Shown here piece by piece: positions 33,071-42,743 of a DNA stretch of 64,000 nucleotides. The position numbers and the translations under genes were made by a program. The first letter of the stretch is position 1. Each line of letters begins with the position of its first letter. Under the pieces are notes generated by a model. The model was not told the origin of the DNA. It saw nothing but the letters and a program-made list of their open reading frames with translations, and searched no databases. This stretch comes from SAR116 cluster bacterium AG-426-I14 (GTDB taxonomy: Bacteria; Pseudomonadota; Alphaproteobacteria; Puniceispirillales; Marisalimonadaceae), in the NCBI GenBank assembly GCA_003210055.1, contig QCNS01000001.1, positions 52,751 to 116,750 on the forward strand, given 5' to 3'.

Positions 33071-34234
33071 TTATTGAACTAATTGTTTTGCTATTATAAT
33101 TTTCTGAAGTTCATTAGTACCTTCTCCTATAGCTAATAAAGGAGCATCTCTATAATATCTCTCAATATTATATTCTGGAGAATATCCAAAACCTCCATGA
33201 ATTCTCATAGCTTCAGTTGCATTAAATAAAGCAGTTTCGGTTGCGTGTAACTTTGCCATTCCAGCTTGTAAATCTGATCTTGTACCACTATCGTATGCGA
33301 TTGCAGCCTGTTCTGTAAGAAGTCTGGAGGCCTCAAGTCTTGTTGCCATTTCTGCCAACTTAATTTGAATAGATTGATGCTGACATATTGGTTTACCAAA
33401 AGTTTTTCTTACTTTTGAGTATTCTATTGAGTCATCCAATGCAGCTCTTGCCAAACCAACACCTCTAGCTGCTACATTTATTCTGCCTAATTCTAAACCT
33501 GATAATATCTGTTGTAAGCCTCTACCTTCTTCGCTTCCAATCAAATTTTCAAGTGGAACTTCAACCTCATTTAATTGTACTTCTCCGGTATCTATTCCTC
33601 TATAGCCGAGTTTTTTTAATTTTCTGGCTACATAACCTGACTTTTTTTCAACAAGTATAAGACTCATGCCTTTATGAGGGGGATTAATATCAGAATTAGT
33701 CTTTGCTAGCACTGCCAAAACATCACCTTGAACTGAATTAGTTATCCAAATTTTGTTGCCATTAATTGTGTAGGTTTGATTATTCTTTGTGGCTTTAGTT
33801 TTAATTGATTGCAAGTCAGTACCACAATCTGGTTCCGTTAGAGCAATACCTCCTCTTAATTCACCTGAAGCAAATTTTGGTAAATATTTTTTTTTCATTT
33901 CCTCAGTACCATGTTTCTCTACTGCAGCGCACATAATTAAATGTGAATTAAAAATCCCAGAGACAGACATCCATACTGATGATACGTTTTCAACAATCTT
34001 AGAATATGTCACTGCCGATAAACCCAGACCACCATATTCTTGAGAGATAGTAGCTCCAAATAAACCTAATTCAGCCATTTTATCAGCAATGTCTTGTGGA
34101 TACTTATCTTCTGACTCAAATTCTTTGACATATGGTCTAACATCTTTTTCTAAAAACTTATCTACACTATTCAAAATTAATTTTTCTTCGTCAGTATATT
34201 TATTATCTAAATCTCTTAAAGACTGCTCATTCAT
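33071..34234 (-). CDS. Acyl-CoA dehydrogenase
   Basis: A 387-residue FAD acyl-CoA dehydrogenase making an alpha,beta double bond in a CoA ester. Signatures are GGIALTEPDCGTDLQSIKTKA (about 123-143), VWITNSVQGD, and GGFGYSPEYNIERYYRDA with the catalytic glutamate in IGEGTNELQ near the C-terminus. The position of that glutamate and the TEPDCGTD box recall the butyryl-, isovaleryl- or glutaryl-CoA branch; chain specificity cannot be fixed. It lies 21 bases after a PrpD-family gene on the same strand. Confidence 0.88.
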   Translation of the reverse strand: MNEQSLRDLDNKYTDEEKLILNSVDKFLEKDVRPYVKEFESEDKYPQDIADKMAELGLFGATISQEYGGLGLSAVTYSKIVENVSSVWMSVSGIFNSHLIMCAAVEKHGTEEMKKKYLPKFASGELRGGIALTEPDCGTDLQSIKTKATKNNQTYTINGNKIWITNSVQGDVLAVLAKTNSDINPPHKGMSLILVEKKSGYVARKLKKLGYRGIDTGEVQLNEVEVPLENLIGSEEGRGLQQILSGLELGRINVAARGVGLARAALDDSIEYSKVRKTFGKPICQHQSIQIKLAEMATRLEASRLLTEQAAIAYDSGTRSDLQAGMAKLHATETALFNATEAMRIHGGFGYSPEYNIERYYRDAPLLAIGEGTNELQKIIIAKQLVQ

Positions 34235-34255
34235 AAAAATTCCTCTAAATTTATT

Positions 34256-35629
34256 TTAATTGCTTAATTCAAATAAAGTATCTATTGAGTTAGCATTATC
34301 TATTCTTAGCATAAACTTTTTTAATTCATCCAATTTTTCTTCATTTAGATATGGATGAGTTAATCCATCAAATTTATCTTCAAACTCTTTATCAGTCATA
34401 AAGTTTTCTGGATCACCTTTTGGTATCTTTACAAATTTTTCATAAATTTTGCCAGAAACTTTAATTTTCACATTTGCACTCATGTATTTAGGACAGCATT
34501 CCTCAGCAAGTTCGTTTGGTGAAACATTTACTTTTTTACATAGGTCTAAAATATCTTTATTTTTTAAATTTAATTTGTAGTCATCCCAAGTAAAACTTCC
34601 ATTTTTAAGAACTAATGCAGCGCAGAAAGGCATTGAAAATTGACCGTCTACTACGTTTTCAGGGTTTTGTTTTTCGCTGAGAGGATAACCTATAATATTT
34701 AATGCAGTTTCTGAGAGTCCAATATCAACTTCTTCTAAATCATCTGAATTAAAACTTATTTCTTTTTTTAATTCTAACAAACCATCAATCGCAGCGTGAC
34801 TATATCTACAAGAAGGATAGGGTTTTACGCCTAAATTCAAAGTTTCAAATTTTTTTCCAAGTCCAGTGAGAGCTTTAGAAGCATCTCCACCAGAAACAAA
34901 AGAATTTAGGTATCCCCACTTTCCTTCAAAGGCTTCAATGGGTCCTTTAAAACCTTCACTTGCTAGAATAGCACAACTCAAACCATTTTGTGCTGCTTGG
35001 CCAACGTGAGATCTTTTTGTCCAAGAACCATCATTTAAAAATTGCATAGACCCAGATGACTGACTCAGTGCTATACCAAATGCAGAAATAAATTGTTGTT
35101 TACTTAGCCCAATAATATAACCTGCTGCTGCTGTTGCTCCAAAAACACCACAAGTTGCAGTAGGGTGAAATCCACGTTTATAGTGATCAGATGCACCTCC
35201 TGCTAAACCTAACCTTATCTGAATCTCATAACCTAAGACACACGCTGCTATTAGTTCTTGTCCAGAACAATTCTTCATTTGAGCAGCTGCGAATGCTGCA
35301 GCTAATATAGGTGCACTTGAATGAAGTGAAGCTTCAGCATGGGTATCATCGAAATCAAGTGAATGTGCTAAAGTACCGTTAATTAACGCTGCCGCACTAG
35401 GTACATACGAATTTTTATCAGAAAAGACATGGCAATTACCATTATTTAAGTCAAGCCTATTAACTGCTGATATCAAGCTTTCTGTTGATTCTGCATCATG
35501 TCTAGCTCTAATTATGATACCTACGGTATCCAAAATTAATAGTTTTACTCTCTTTATTACTTCGTTGGGGAGTTTTTCAAATTTTATGTTTTCACAAAAC
35601 TCAGCCATTTTTTCAGTTAAATTTGTCAT
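34256..35629 (-). CDS. MmgE/PrpD-family protein (first copy)
   Basis: A 457-residue member of the family that includes 2-methylcitrate dehydratase (PrpD), cis-aconitate decarboxylase and iminodisuccinate epimerase. Family segments are LINGTLAHSLDFDDTHAEASLHSSAP (about 83-108), GFHPTATCGVFGATAAAGYI (about 153-172), and a C-terminal VDGQFSMPFCAALVL block. The reaction cannot be told from sequence alone. It pairs with the acyl-CoA dehydrogenase downstream and is divergent from an amidase. A second copy is at 42744-44066. Confidence 0.82.
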   Translation of the reverse strand: MTNLTEKMAEFCENIKFEKLPNEVIKRVKLLILDTVGIIIRARHDAESTESLISAVNRLDLNNGNCHVFSDKNSYVPSAAALINGTLAHSLDFDDTHAEASLHSSAPILAAAFAAAQMKNCSGQELIAACVLGYEIQIRLGLAGGASDHYKRGFHPTATCGVFGATAAAGYIIGLSKQQFISAFGIALSQSSGSMQFLNDGSWTKRSHVGQAAQNGLSCAILASEGFKGPIEAFEGKWGYLNSFVSGGDASKALTGLGKKFETLNLGVKPYPSCRYSHAAIDGLLELKKEISFNSDDLEEVDIGLSETALNIIGYPLSEKQNPENVVDGQFSMPFCAALVLKNGSFTWDDYKLNLKNKDILDLCKKVNVSPNELAEECCPKYMSANVKIKVSGKIYEKFVKIPKGDPENFMTDKEFEDKFDGLTHPYLNEEKLDELKKFMLRIDNANSIDTLFELSN

Positions 35630-35697
35630 GTTTTGACCTTATAATGAATATATTATTTATTTCACAATAAATCATATTATAATGATTTTTTAATTTA

Positions 35698-37005
35698 ATG
35701 AAAATTTTTAATATGTCTAAGCCATGTTTTTTAACTGCAAATGAAGCAATAGAATTAATAAAACAAAGAAAATTGAGTCGCTATGAGTGGGTTCAGAGTT
35801 GTCTTGAAAGAATAGAGGAACGCGAAAACTTAACTAAAGCATGGACTTATTTAGATATTGAAGGATCTTTAAATCAAGCAAAAAAACTTGATGATTTGAA
35901 TAATGATAAATTTGGAATTCCTATAGGGGCAAAAGATATAATTGATGTATCTAATATGCCTACTCAGATGGGTACTTCTTTTTACAAAGATAACATACCA
36001 AAAAGAGATGCTGCGAGTATAGCTATATCTAAAGATGCAGGCTGCATTATAATTGGAAAAACAGTGACAACAGAGTTAGGACATAGACATCCTGGTCCTA
36101 CAACAAATCCTCATAATCCTGAATATACACCAGGCGGTTCTAGTTCTGGTTCAGCCGCAGCTGTTGCAGATTTTATGACACCAATATGCTTTGGTACTCA
36201 AACAACTGGATCGATTATTCGTCCTGCCGCTTACTGTGGTGTAATAGGCTACAAACCAACTTATGGTGATTTTGATAAATCAGGAATTTTACCAAATTCT
36301 CCCTCTTTAGATACGTTAGGATTAATAGCCAGATCAATTGATGATATTCAAATGATGAGAAATATTCTTTTGGAAGAAAAGATCAAAATATATGAAAGTA
36401 TAGATTTAAAAAAGTTTAAATTTGCGTTTGTTAGAACTCCTTATTGGGAAGAACATAATGATGAATGTACAAAAACAGAACTTGAAAAATTTATTTATGA
36501 ATTGACTAAACTAAAATATAATATTCTTGAGGAAAATCTTGATGACCTAATACTTCGATCAAGTGAAATTCATACTAATTTAAGTGGATTTGAATTTAAA
36601 AGATCAATTGCAGCAGATAGGATAAATCATTTTGAAAAATTAAGTGAGATTTTAAGATATGGAAGACTGACCGATGGAAATAAAATGTCTCTTCAGACAT
36701 ATAGAAAACTTCAAGGACAATTAGAGGAAAATAGATTAAAAATAGAAAAAAGATTAAATAAATATGATTGTATTATTACACCTAGTGCACCAGGTGAAGC
36801 ATTAAAGGGATTAGAATTTACTGGTTCGCCAATGTTTAATACAACATGGACACTTACAGGAATGCCTGCAATCACGTTACCTATTTTTAAAAGTAAAAAT
36901 AATTTACCAATAGGATGTCAAATTGTAAGTAGAAGAGGTAATGACGAAGTTCTTTTAGGAATTGGTAAAAAATTAATAAAAATTTTTAACCAAAATGAGA
37001 AGTAA
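35698..37005 (+). CDS. Amidase (amidase-signature family), second copy
   Basis: A 435-residue amidase-signature hydrolase. The triad is visible as the lysine in GIPIGAKDIID (about residue 82), the cis-serine in TPGGSSSGSAAAVAD (about 150) and the nucleophile in GTQTTGSIIRPAAYCG (about 175). It differs from the amidase at 15910 in having GSSSGS instead of GSSGGS and a shorter C-terminal part. An ATG at 35713 is an alternative start. Its last 20 bases overlap the end of dctM on the opposite strand. Confidence 0.85.
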   Translation: MKIFNMSKPCFLTANEAIELIKQRKLSRYEWVQSCLERIEERENLTKAWTYLDIEGSLNQAKKLDDLNNDKFGIPIGAKDIIDVSNMPTQMGTSFYKDNIPKRDAASIAISKDAGCIIIGKTVTTELGHRHPGPTTNPHNPEYTPGGSSSGSAAAVADFMTPICFGTQTTGSIIRPAAYCGVIGYKPTYGDFDKSGILPNSPSLDTLGLIARSIDDIQMMRNILLEEKIKIYESIDLKKFKFAFVRTPYWEEHNDECTKTELEKFIYELTKLKYNILEENLDDLILRSSEIHTNLSGFEFKRSIAADRINHFEKLSEILRYGRLTDGNKMSLQTYRKLQGQLEENRLKIEKRLNKYDCIITPSAPGEALKGLEFTGSPMFNTTWTLTGMPAITLPIFKSKNNLPIGCQIVSRRGNDEVLLGIGKKLIKIFNQNEK

Positions 37006-38269
37006 TCAATAAGCTAGGTAAAGTAAGCGCCAACGCTGGAAATAATAAAACGATTATTAATACAACTGTATCAGATATACAGAACGGGAAAGAGCCCCTT
37101 ATCACAGTTGTAACAGGTAATTTGGTTACACCACTTACTGCAAATAAATTTAATCCAACGGGGGGAATTACACTACCAATTTCTATACATAAAGCTGTTA
37201 AAATTCCTAAATGAACTGGGTCAACTCCTAATGCTAAAGCAACTGGAAAATAAATAGGAACTGTTAAAACTAATATAGCAACACCAGTCAAAAACATTGA
37301 TAAAAAAAGCAAAGAACCCATCAATGCAAAAAGAAAACCTAACCTTGATAACCCAAGTGTACCAGCCCATTCAGCGATCATTTGAGGCCAACCCATATTT
37401 GCCAAATAAAATTGAAAAATACCTACACATCCAAGTAGAAAAAAAACGACTGCCGTCAAATTCATTGTTCTAACTGTCGTTGGCATAAGTTCTTTTAGAA
37501 AAGTTTTTCTTTTAAAAATTAATCCATAAAATAAAGCATAACTAGCTGCTGCCGCACCAGCCTCTGTTGGTGTAAAAATTCCACCGTAAAGACCACCCAA
37601 TATAATAACAGGCATTAAGAGTGCTGGCCAAGCTTCTTTAAAAGACAACCAAACTTCACATAAATCAAATTTTCCTCTCGGTAGATTTATAAATAATGAC
37701 ACACTTATAATAATTACAGCGTCACTTATTGCTAACATGATGCCAGGAATAATTCCTGCAAAAAATAAATCTATTATAGAAATTTCTGTTATAACACCAA
37801 AAAGTATTAAAGTAATACTTGGAGGTATTAAAAGAGCTATTCCTCCTGCAGAAGCAATTACTCCTGCTGCCATCCATTTTGGATATCCTCTTTTAACAAG
37901 CTCAGGATATGCAATTACACTCATAGCGGCAGCCATTGCAGTGGATGATCCTGAGATAGCACCAAAAAGGACAGCTGCCAACAAAGTAGCATAAGCAAAA
38001 CCACCAGGAACCCAACCAATTAATGAATCAGCAAATCTAAATAAACCAGATACTAGACCTGTTCTTTCCATCAAAAATCCAGCATAAATAAAAAATGGAA
38101 TCGCTACCAAAGTGTATTTTGTAAGAAAACTGAAAAAAGCCTCAAATAAGGTACTATAAGTTAAAAAATCATCATTCAAAACTCCAATAGCTGTGGCACC
38201 TGCAAGAGAAATTCCAATTGGAATTCCTGCAAATAAAAGCATGAATAATGTACTACCTAAACTCCACAT
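36986..38269 (-). CDS. dctM: TRAP transporter large permease (DctM)
   Basis: The 427-residue large membrane subunit of a tripartite ATP-independent periplasmic transporter, with about twelve hydrophobic segments. Family features include PIGISLAGATAIG near the start, LAAVLFGAISGSSTAMAAAMSVIAYPEL (about 91-118), PPSITLILFGVI, and PPVGLNLFAVSGV near the end. It uses the sodium gradient to drive uptake of an acid delivered by DctP. It lies 13 bases after dctQ and overlaps the end of the amidase gene by 20 bases. Confidence 0.92.
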   Translation of the reverse strand: MWSLGSTLFMLLFAGIPIGISLAGATAIGVLNDDFLTYSTLFEAFFSFLTKYTLVAIPFFIYAGFLMERTGLVSGLFRFADSLIGWVPGGFAYATLLAAVLFGAISGSSTAMAAAMSVIAYPELVKRGYPKWMAAGVIASAGGIALLIPPSITLILFGVITEISIIDLFFAGIIPGIMLAISDAVIIISVSLFINLPRGKFDLCEVWLSFKEAWPALLMPVIILGGLYGGIFTPTEAGAAAASYALFYGLIFKRKTFLKELMPTTVRTMNLTAVVFFLLGCVGIFQFYLANMGWPQMIAEWAGTLGLSRLGFLFALMGSLLFLSMFLTGVAILVLTVPIYFPVALALGVDPVHLGILTALCIEIGSVIPPVGLNLFAVSGVTKLPVTTVIRGSFPFCISDTVVLIIVLLFPALALTLPSLLITSHFG

Positions 38270-38282
38270 GATTTAAATCATC

Positions 38283-38840
38283 CTATACATCTGTAGAGAG
38301 TTCAATTTTTTCTCTGAAATGGTCGCCCTTAATGTAGCTATGCACATCTTCAATAATTTGTAAAAAAGCAACAATAGACATTAAACCTAAACCAATCGCT
38401 AAACAAGTATGAAATGGCCACATTAAAAAAAATAAACTTTCGGTTAATTCATTTATTTTTATTGAATATTGAATTGTAGATATTGATGTGAATGTTAAAG
38501 ATCCACAAAAAATGCAAACAACTGTCGAAACAAAAATTTTTGCAAGACCAATTATTCTATGAAAACTATAGGCACTAAGCAATTGAAGGAAAGCACTCAT
38601 AACCAAATGACCTCTATTAATTTGTGTAACACAAATAAAAAAAGCTACGGAACACATTGTTGCATAAATAACTGCATCTTGCCCCCATTCAAAAACAACA
38701 CCTAAAACATATCTTCTAAAGATTTCTGCTAAAGCAAACAATGTTACACCGATCATCAATAAAGCTGACAAAGTTCCTAATATTTTTTCAATCCAATATT
38801 TAATTTGGTCTGAAATATTATAAAAAGTTTTCCAATTCAT
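38283..38840 (-). CDS. dctQ: TRAP transporter small permease (DctQ)
   Basis: The 185-residue small membrane subunit has four hydrophobic segments and the family pattern RRYVLGVVFEWGQDAVIYATMCSVA in the first half, with the conserved glutamate-tryptophan. It stabilises DctM. The 75 bases between dctP and dctQ hold a T-tailed hairpin, so permease expression is probably lower than that of the binding protein. Confidence 0.88.
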   Translation of the reverse strand: MNWKTFYNISDQIKYWIEKILGTLSALLMIGVTLFALAEIFRRYVLGVVFEWGQDAVIYATMCSVAFFICVTQINRGHLVMSAFLQLLSAYSFHRIIGLAKIFVSTVVCIFCGSLTFTSISTIQYSIKINELTESLFFLMWPFHTCLAIGLGLMSIVAFLQIIEDVHSYIKGDHFREKIELSTDV

Positions 38841-38881
38841 TTTGATATGATCTTTTTAGGAATTCCATTGTTTATAAAAAA

Positions 38882-38908
38882 ATAAGGCCTGAATAATTCA
38901 GGCCTTAT
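38882..38908 (-). terminator. Partial terminator between dctP and dctQ
   Basis: A perfect 12-bp inverted repeat containing AAGGCCTGAA (arms 38882-38893 and 38897-38908, loop TAA) is followed on the reverse strand by six T (38881 down to 38876). It sits just after the dctP stop. Such hairpins in binding-protein operons usually let the binding protein be made in excess. Confidence 0.8.
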
Positions 38909-38915
38909 ATTTAAG

Positions 38916-40067
38916 TTACTTACGTGACTTCTTTTTGTATAAAGCTGTTCCTTTTGCATACTTTGCAAAATCAGCAGCAAATGCTGTACAGTCAGTTTTT
39001 TCTAATGGATCTGAACCTAACGGATTTGCTTTAACTAGAGCCTTAGCTTCAGCTGTAAATTGATCAACCATTTTATCACCAGTTGCATCAACTTTAGTTT
39101 TAATCCACTCGTTAGTTGCTCCACCTTCGGCCTTTTGTAAAACACCTGCTTCAGCAGGGTTCATAACATATATTCCGGCCTTTGATTTATCTGTGACTTT
39201 ATACTTATCAACAAGTCTTTTGTCATTACAAAAGTTAATGGCCTTTTGATATGGTATAAAATCATTTACGATAATATCACTCAGTGCTTTTTGCTGAGCA
39301 CTTGATAGCTTTGACCACCACTTATTTGATGCACCAATCCAATAGTAATCACCAACGATGCCATTGATACCAGCCACAGTAAAGTATGGGGCTTGTTCTT
39401 TGGTTGCGTTAAATCCACCTAGACTTGTTAATAATCCATCAATTACACCAGTTTGAAGTGCAGGGGGAACATCTCCAAATGACATTGTAGTTGGGTTAGC
39501 TCCTAATGAACCAAGCAATGCATTTTCAGCTGGACCCATACTTCTGATTTTTTTACCTTTAAAATCAGCTGGAACTAACAATCTACTTTTTACAGCGCCT
39601 GCACCCATATACATACTTAAATGGCCTGAACCAAAAATCGTAATACCATGCTTGTCGTTAAAAACTTTTTTAAGTTGAGCAAAAGTTTTTGTTCCATCTA
39701 ATCCATTGATAGCACCTGGTGTTGTTAACTTTCCTGCACCAACAATAGTATTAGCTAAAGGTTCAACTGAAGAAGTTTTACCAAACTGACCAGTCATCAT
39801 CTCAAGGTTACCCTTAGTAAGAGCCTGCGTACCCTTTGGTACATTGTATAAAGATTTTGCCCAGTAAATTTGAACTTTACTTCCAGGGATCTTTTTTTCA
39901 ACCTGTTGCGCAAAAAACATTTCTGCTATGGCAGCAGGATGTGGTGGACCAGAATGGTCTGAAGCCCATCGCATTTTGATAGGCTCTACAGCTTGAGCAG
40001 AACCTAGTGAAAAAACAGCAGCTGCAGTAGCTGCAATTGCTGTTATAAATTTCTTTTCTAATCTCAT
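38916..40067 (-). CDS. dctP: TRAP transporter periplasmic solute-binding protein (DctP)
   Basis: A 383-residue periplasmic binding protein. From the ATG at 40067 it begins MRLEKKFITAIAATAAAVFS with a signal peptide ending near LGSAQA, and a strong GGAGGAT ribosome-binding site stands just upstream, so the longer frame to 40139 is rejected. The mature part has the family arginine region KGKKIRSMGPAENALLGSLG (about 175), which binds the carboxylate, and FGDVPPALQTGVIDGLL. The ligand is probably an organic acid used by the CoA-ester genes upstream. It lies 109 bases after the CaiB gene. Confidence 0.9.
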   Translation of the reverse strand: MRLEKKFITAIAATAAAVFSLGSAQAVEPIKMRWASDHSGPPHPAAIAEMFFAQQVEKKIPGSKVQIYWAKSLYNVPKGTQALTKGNLEMMTGQFGKTSSVEPLANTIVGAGKLTTPGAINGLDGTKTFAQLKKVFNDKHGITIFGSGHLSMYMGAGAVKSRLLVPADFKGKKIRSMGPAENALLGSLGANPTTMSFGDVPPALQTGVIDGLLTSLGGFNATKEQAPYFTVAGINGIVGDYYWIGASNKWWSKLSSAQQKALSDIIVNDFIPYQKAINFCNDKRLVDKYKVTDKSKAGIYVMNPAEAGVLQKAEGGATNEWIKTKVDATGDKMVDQFTAEAKALVKANPLGSDPLEKTDCTAFAADFAKYAKGTALYKKKSRK

Positions 40068-40176
40068 GAATATCCTCCGAGTATATAGATAATATTTACT
40101 AATAAATAAGACACTAAACATATAATGAACTCTAATCAAAGTTTTTTTAGTTGATATGTTATCTAAATTTAGATAT

Positions 40177-41379
40177 TTAGATAATTCCCTTATTTTTCAA
40201 GTGGTTAATTTCTTTTGTAGACAAGCCAATTTTGTTATATATTTCATCATTGTGTTCGCCCAACTTTGGAGCAGTAGAATCAACAAAGTTACTTGCTTCA
40301 AAATTAATAGGTGTCTTTAATAAATTAATAACTTTGTTATCTTTTGTTTTTAATTGATGAATATTTTTTCTCTCTTTTACAAATTGATTATCCAATGCCT
40401 CTCTCACGTTTAAAATTGGAGCTGCTGGCACATGACCGGCAAAAATCTCTAGCCATTTTTTTGTAGTTTTGTTCATCAATTCTTGATCCAAAATTTTAGT
40501 AATTAAATCGCGATGTTTTTGTCTTAACTTAAAATTTTTAAATCTTTTATCTTCTGCTAAATCTTCTCGTCCGATATATTGACATAATGTTGGCCAAAAA
40601 TTCTCTTTATTACACATCAAATAAATCCAGCCATCTAATGTTTTGTACAATTGACATGGAACCAATACTGGGTGAGCAGATCTATCAAGTCTTTCACTTT
40701 CATAATTTGAGTTTAATGACCAAGCAGAAAGATAATTTAAATTAAATAATGCAGTATCGAATAAACTCACGTCAATGTTACGTCCTTTGCCTTTGTCTCG
40801 CGCTGATAAGACTGCACTAACAAGACTAAAAGCCATAGTAAGTCCTGACATATAATCAACAATTGAGAGACCAAACCTTGATGGAGGCCCTTCGGGTTCA
40901 CCTGTCAGAGAGAAATAACCAGCCTCAGCCTGCATTAAATAATCAAAACCGGGCCAATTTTTTCTGCTTCCTTCCCTTCCGTATGCAGAGCAATGAGCAC
41001 ATACAATTTTTTTATTAAATTTTTTCAAATTTTCGTAAGTTATTCCAAGTTTTTCAGGAACATCACCTCGCAAATTATTACATACTGCATCTGAATAACT
41101 TACTAATTTTTCAAGAACCTTTTTTCCTTCATCTGATAGAATATCGAGTGTTATACTCTTTTTATTTCTATTTAATGCTTGAAAAAAAATACTTGAGTCA
41201 GTTTCGTTTTTATCATCTAAAAAATAAGGACCAACATCTCTCAGATAATCTCCACTTGTACCAGCTGGTTCAACCTTTATAACCTCACCACCTAAATCTG
41301 ACAAATATTGGGTTCCAAATGGACCTGCTCCATATTGTTCAAATGCTAAAACTTTTAATCCTTGTAGTGGTAAACTCAT
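40177..41379 (-). CDS. CaiB/BaiF family III CoA-transferase
   Basis: A 400-residue family III CoA-transferase. N-terminal GLKVLAFEQYGAGPFGTQYLSDLGGEV and EPAGTSGDYLRDVGP blocks are typical. The catalytic aspartate should be in the GFDYLMQAEAGY segment (about 145), the position of Asp169 in formyl-CoA transferase. Unlike the racemase-like copy at 18745 it lacks the His-Asp pair. It is the last enzyme gene before the TRAP genes, 5 bases after the MaoC gene. By context it could be a mesaconyl-CoA C1-C4 transferase or activate an imported acid; this is inferred. Confidence 0.85.
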   Translation of the reverse strand: MSLPLQGLKVLAFEQYGAGPFGTQYLSDLGGEVIKVEPAGTSGDYLRDVGPYFLDDKNETDSSIFFQALNRNKKSITLDILSDEGKKVLEKLVSYSDAVCNNLRGDVPEKLGITYENLKKFNKKIVCAHCSAYGREGSRKNWPGFDYLMQAEAGYFSLTGEPEGPPSRFGLSIVDYMSGLTMAFSLVSAVLSARDKGKGRNIDVSLFDTALFNLNYLSAWSLNSNYESERLDRSAHPVLVPCQLYKTLDGWIYLMCNKENFWPTLCQYIGREDLAEDKRFKNFKLRQKHRDLITKILDQELMNKTTKKWLEIFAGHVPAAPILNVREALDNQFVKERKNIHQLKTKDNKVINLLKTPINFEASNFVDSTAPKLGEHNDEIYNKIGLSTKEINHLKNKGII

Positions 41380-41384
41380 AACAT

Positions 41385-41921
41385 CTATTTTTTTGTTTTT
41401 TCAATAATAGTATCAACAACACTATGGCCTCTCTTTGCAACCAAAAAGGATCTTACCATATCCATAATGACAATATTATCTTGATTTTTGCCTATGTGTT
41501 TCACCCTGACTATTCCTTGAGTAGGTCTTGACTTTGACTCTCTTTTATCTAGAACTTCAGTTTCTGAATATAGAGTGTCACCGACGAAAACTGGTGCAGG
41601 TAACTTAATTTCTTCCCATCCTAAATTTGCTATCGCTTTTTGACTTGTTCCACTTACACACATTCCAGTAACTAATGCTAAAGTAAAAGCTGAATTTACT
41701 AAATATTTTCCAAACTCTGTTTGAGAAGCGTAATTAGCATCAAAGTGAACTGGATGTGTATTCATAGTTAAATTGGTGAACCAAATATTATCTGCTTCAG
41801 TAACAGTTCTACCAGGCCAATGTTCATAAATATCTCCAATTTCAAAATCTTCAAAATATCTTCCTGGATCTTCTCTATATCTTTTTGGCCCTACTTTTCT
41901 AATACCATAACCTTGTGTCAT
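41385..41921 (-). CDS. MaoC-like enoyl-CoA hydratase (single hot-dog)
   Basis: A 178-residue MaoC-type hydratase. It opens with RYFEDFEIGDIYEHWPGRTVTEADN and contains the hydratase motif with Asp/His in MNTHPVHFDANYASQTEFGK (about 54-73). A second conserved part is VFVGDTLYSETEVLDKRESKSRP. The sequence resembles MaoC proteins found beside citrate-lyase-type genes, such as mesaconyl- or itaconyl-CoA hydratases. The ATG abuts the stop of the CitE gene with a GAGAGG site inside that gene. Confidence 0.85.
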   Translation of the reverse strand: MTQGYGIRKVGPKRYREDPGRYFEDFEIGDIYEHWPGRTVTEADNIWFTNLTMNTHPVHFDANYASQTEFGKYLVNSAFTLALVTGMCVSGTSQKAIANLGWEEIKLPAPVFVGDTLYSETEVLDKRESKSRPTQGIVRVKHIGKNQDNIVIMDMVRSFLVAKRGHSVVDTIIEKTKK

Positions 41922-42734
41922 TCACACCTCTCTATTAATAATCATTTTTGCACGCTCTAAAACAGGAGCATCTACCATTTTTCCTTCAAAATTAAAAGCT
42001 CCTGTCCCTGAGGTTTTAGATGCTTCAACAACACCTTTAGCCCAAATCAACTCTTCATTAGTTGGTTTATAAGCGTCATGAATAGGTTTGATTTGATCTG
42101 GATGTATAGCAAATTTTCCCTTAAATCCCATAGACTTGATGAGTTTGGTTTCCTCATAACAACCTTCGTGATCCCTAAAATCGAGCCAAACTCCATCTAA
42201 AGCAATGGTTTTATATAATGAAGCAGCATTTACAATTTTCCCCCTTGAATAGGATAGGCTGGCAACATCCATATCACCCCCCGTCATTGCTGTATAATCT
42301 GCAGAACCAAAACCAATACCCACTAAATCTATGTCTTCAGCATCCCATCTATCAATGTTGGCAATACCCTTAGGTGTTTCAATCTGAGGTAAAACTTTTG
42401 CACTTTCACCTAAATCAGATAAGAACTGCCCACATTCATCAGAAGATTCTATTTTTGGAATTGCTATTGCAAAAGGAAGAACAGAAATTGATTTAAGCAT
42501 TTTTAGATCTTCATGATATTCTTTAGTATCTAATCCATTTATCCTCAACAAAAACTTTTCTTGTTGATTGTCATAATTTGAGTTTGCAAAATTTATAAAA
42601 TTTTCTCGTCCAATATCTTTTTTGTCCCTTGCAAGACCATCTTCTAAATCAAAAATAACTTTATCAGCCCCAGAACCTATGGCTTTCGAAATTCTTTCTG
42701 GCTTATCCAAAGGTAAGAATAAAATACTTCTCAT
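41922..42734 (-). CDS. CitE-like CoA-ester lyase (HpcH/HpaI family)
   Basis: A 270-residue citrate-lyase-beta-type aldolase, related to malyl-CoA, beta-methylmalyl-CoA and citramalyl-CoA lyases. It begins MRSILFLPLDKPERISKA, has the magnesium-site acid in VIFDLEDGLARDKK (about 25-38), the arginine in LLRINGLDT, the second glutamate in PQIETPKGI (about 137) and the acid in GIGFGSADYTAMTGGD. Together with hydratases and a CoA-transferase it should cleave or form a C4-C5 beta-hydroxyacyl-CoA. It is a stand-alone enzyme: no CitD or CitF is adjacent. Confidence 0.87.
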   Translation of the reverse strand: MRSILFLPLDKPERISKAIGSGADKVIFDLEDGLARDKKDIGRENFINFANSNYDNQQEKFLLRINGLDTKEYHEDLKMLKSISVLPFAIAIPKIESSDECGQFLSDLGESAKVLPQIETPKGIANIDRWDAEDIDLVGIGFGSADYTAMTGGDMDVASLSYSRGKIVNAASLYKTIALDGVWLDFRDHEGCYEETKLIKSMGFKGKFAIHPDQIKPIHDAYKPTNEELIWAKGVVEASKTSGTGAFNFEGKMVDAPVLERAKMIINREV

Positions 42735-42743
42735 AAAATTCCT

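Noticed and set aside
40068..40139. Longer N-terminus for dctP
   Set aside because: The upstream extension lacks a signal peptide, while the ATG at 40067 has a strong ribosome-binding site and a normal signal peptide.
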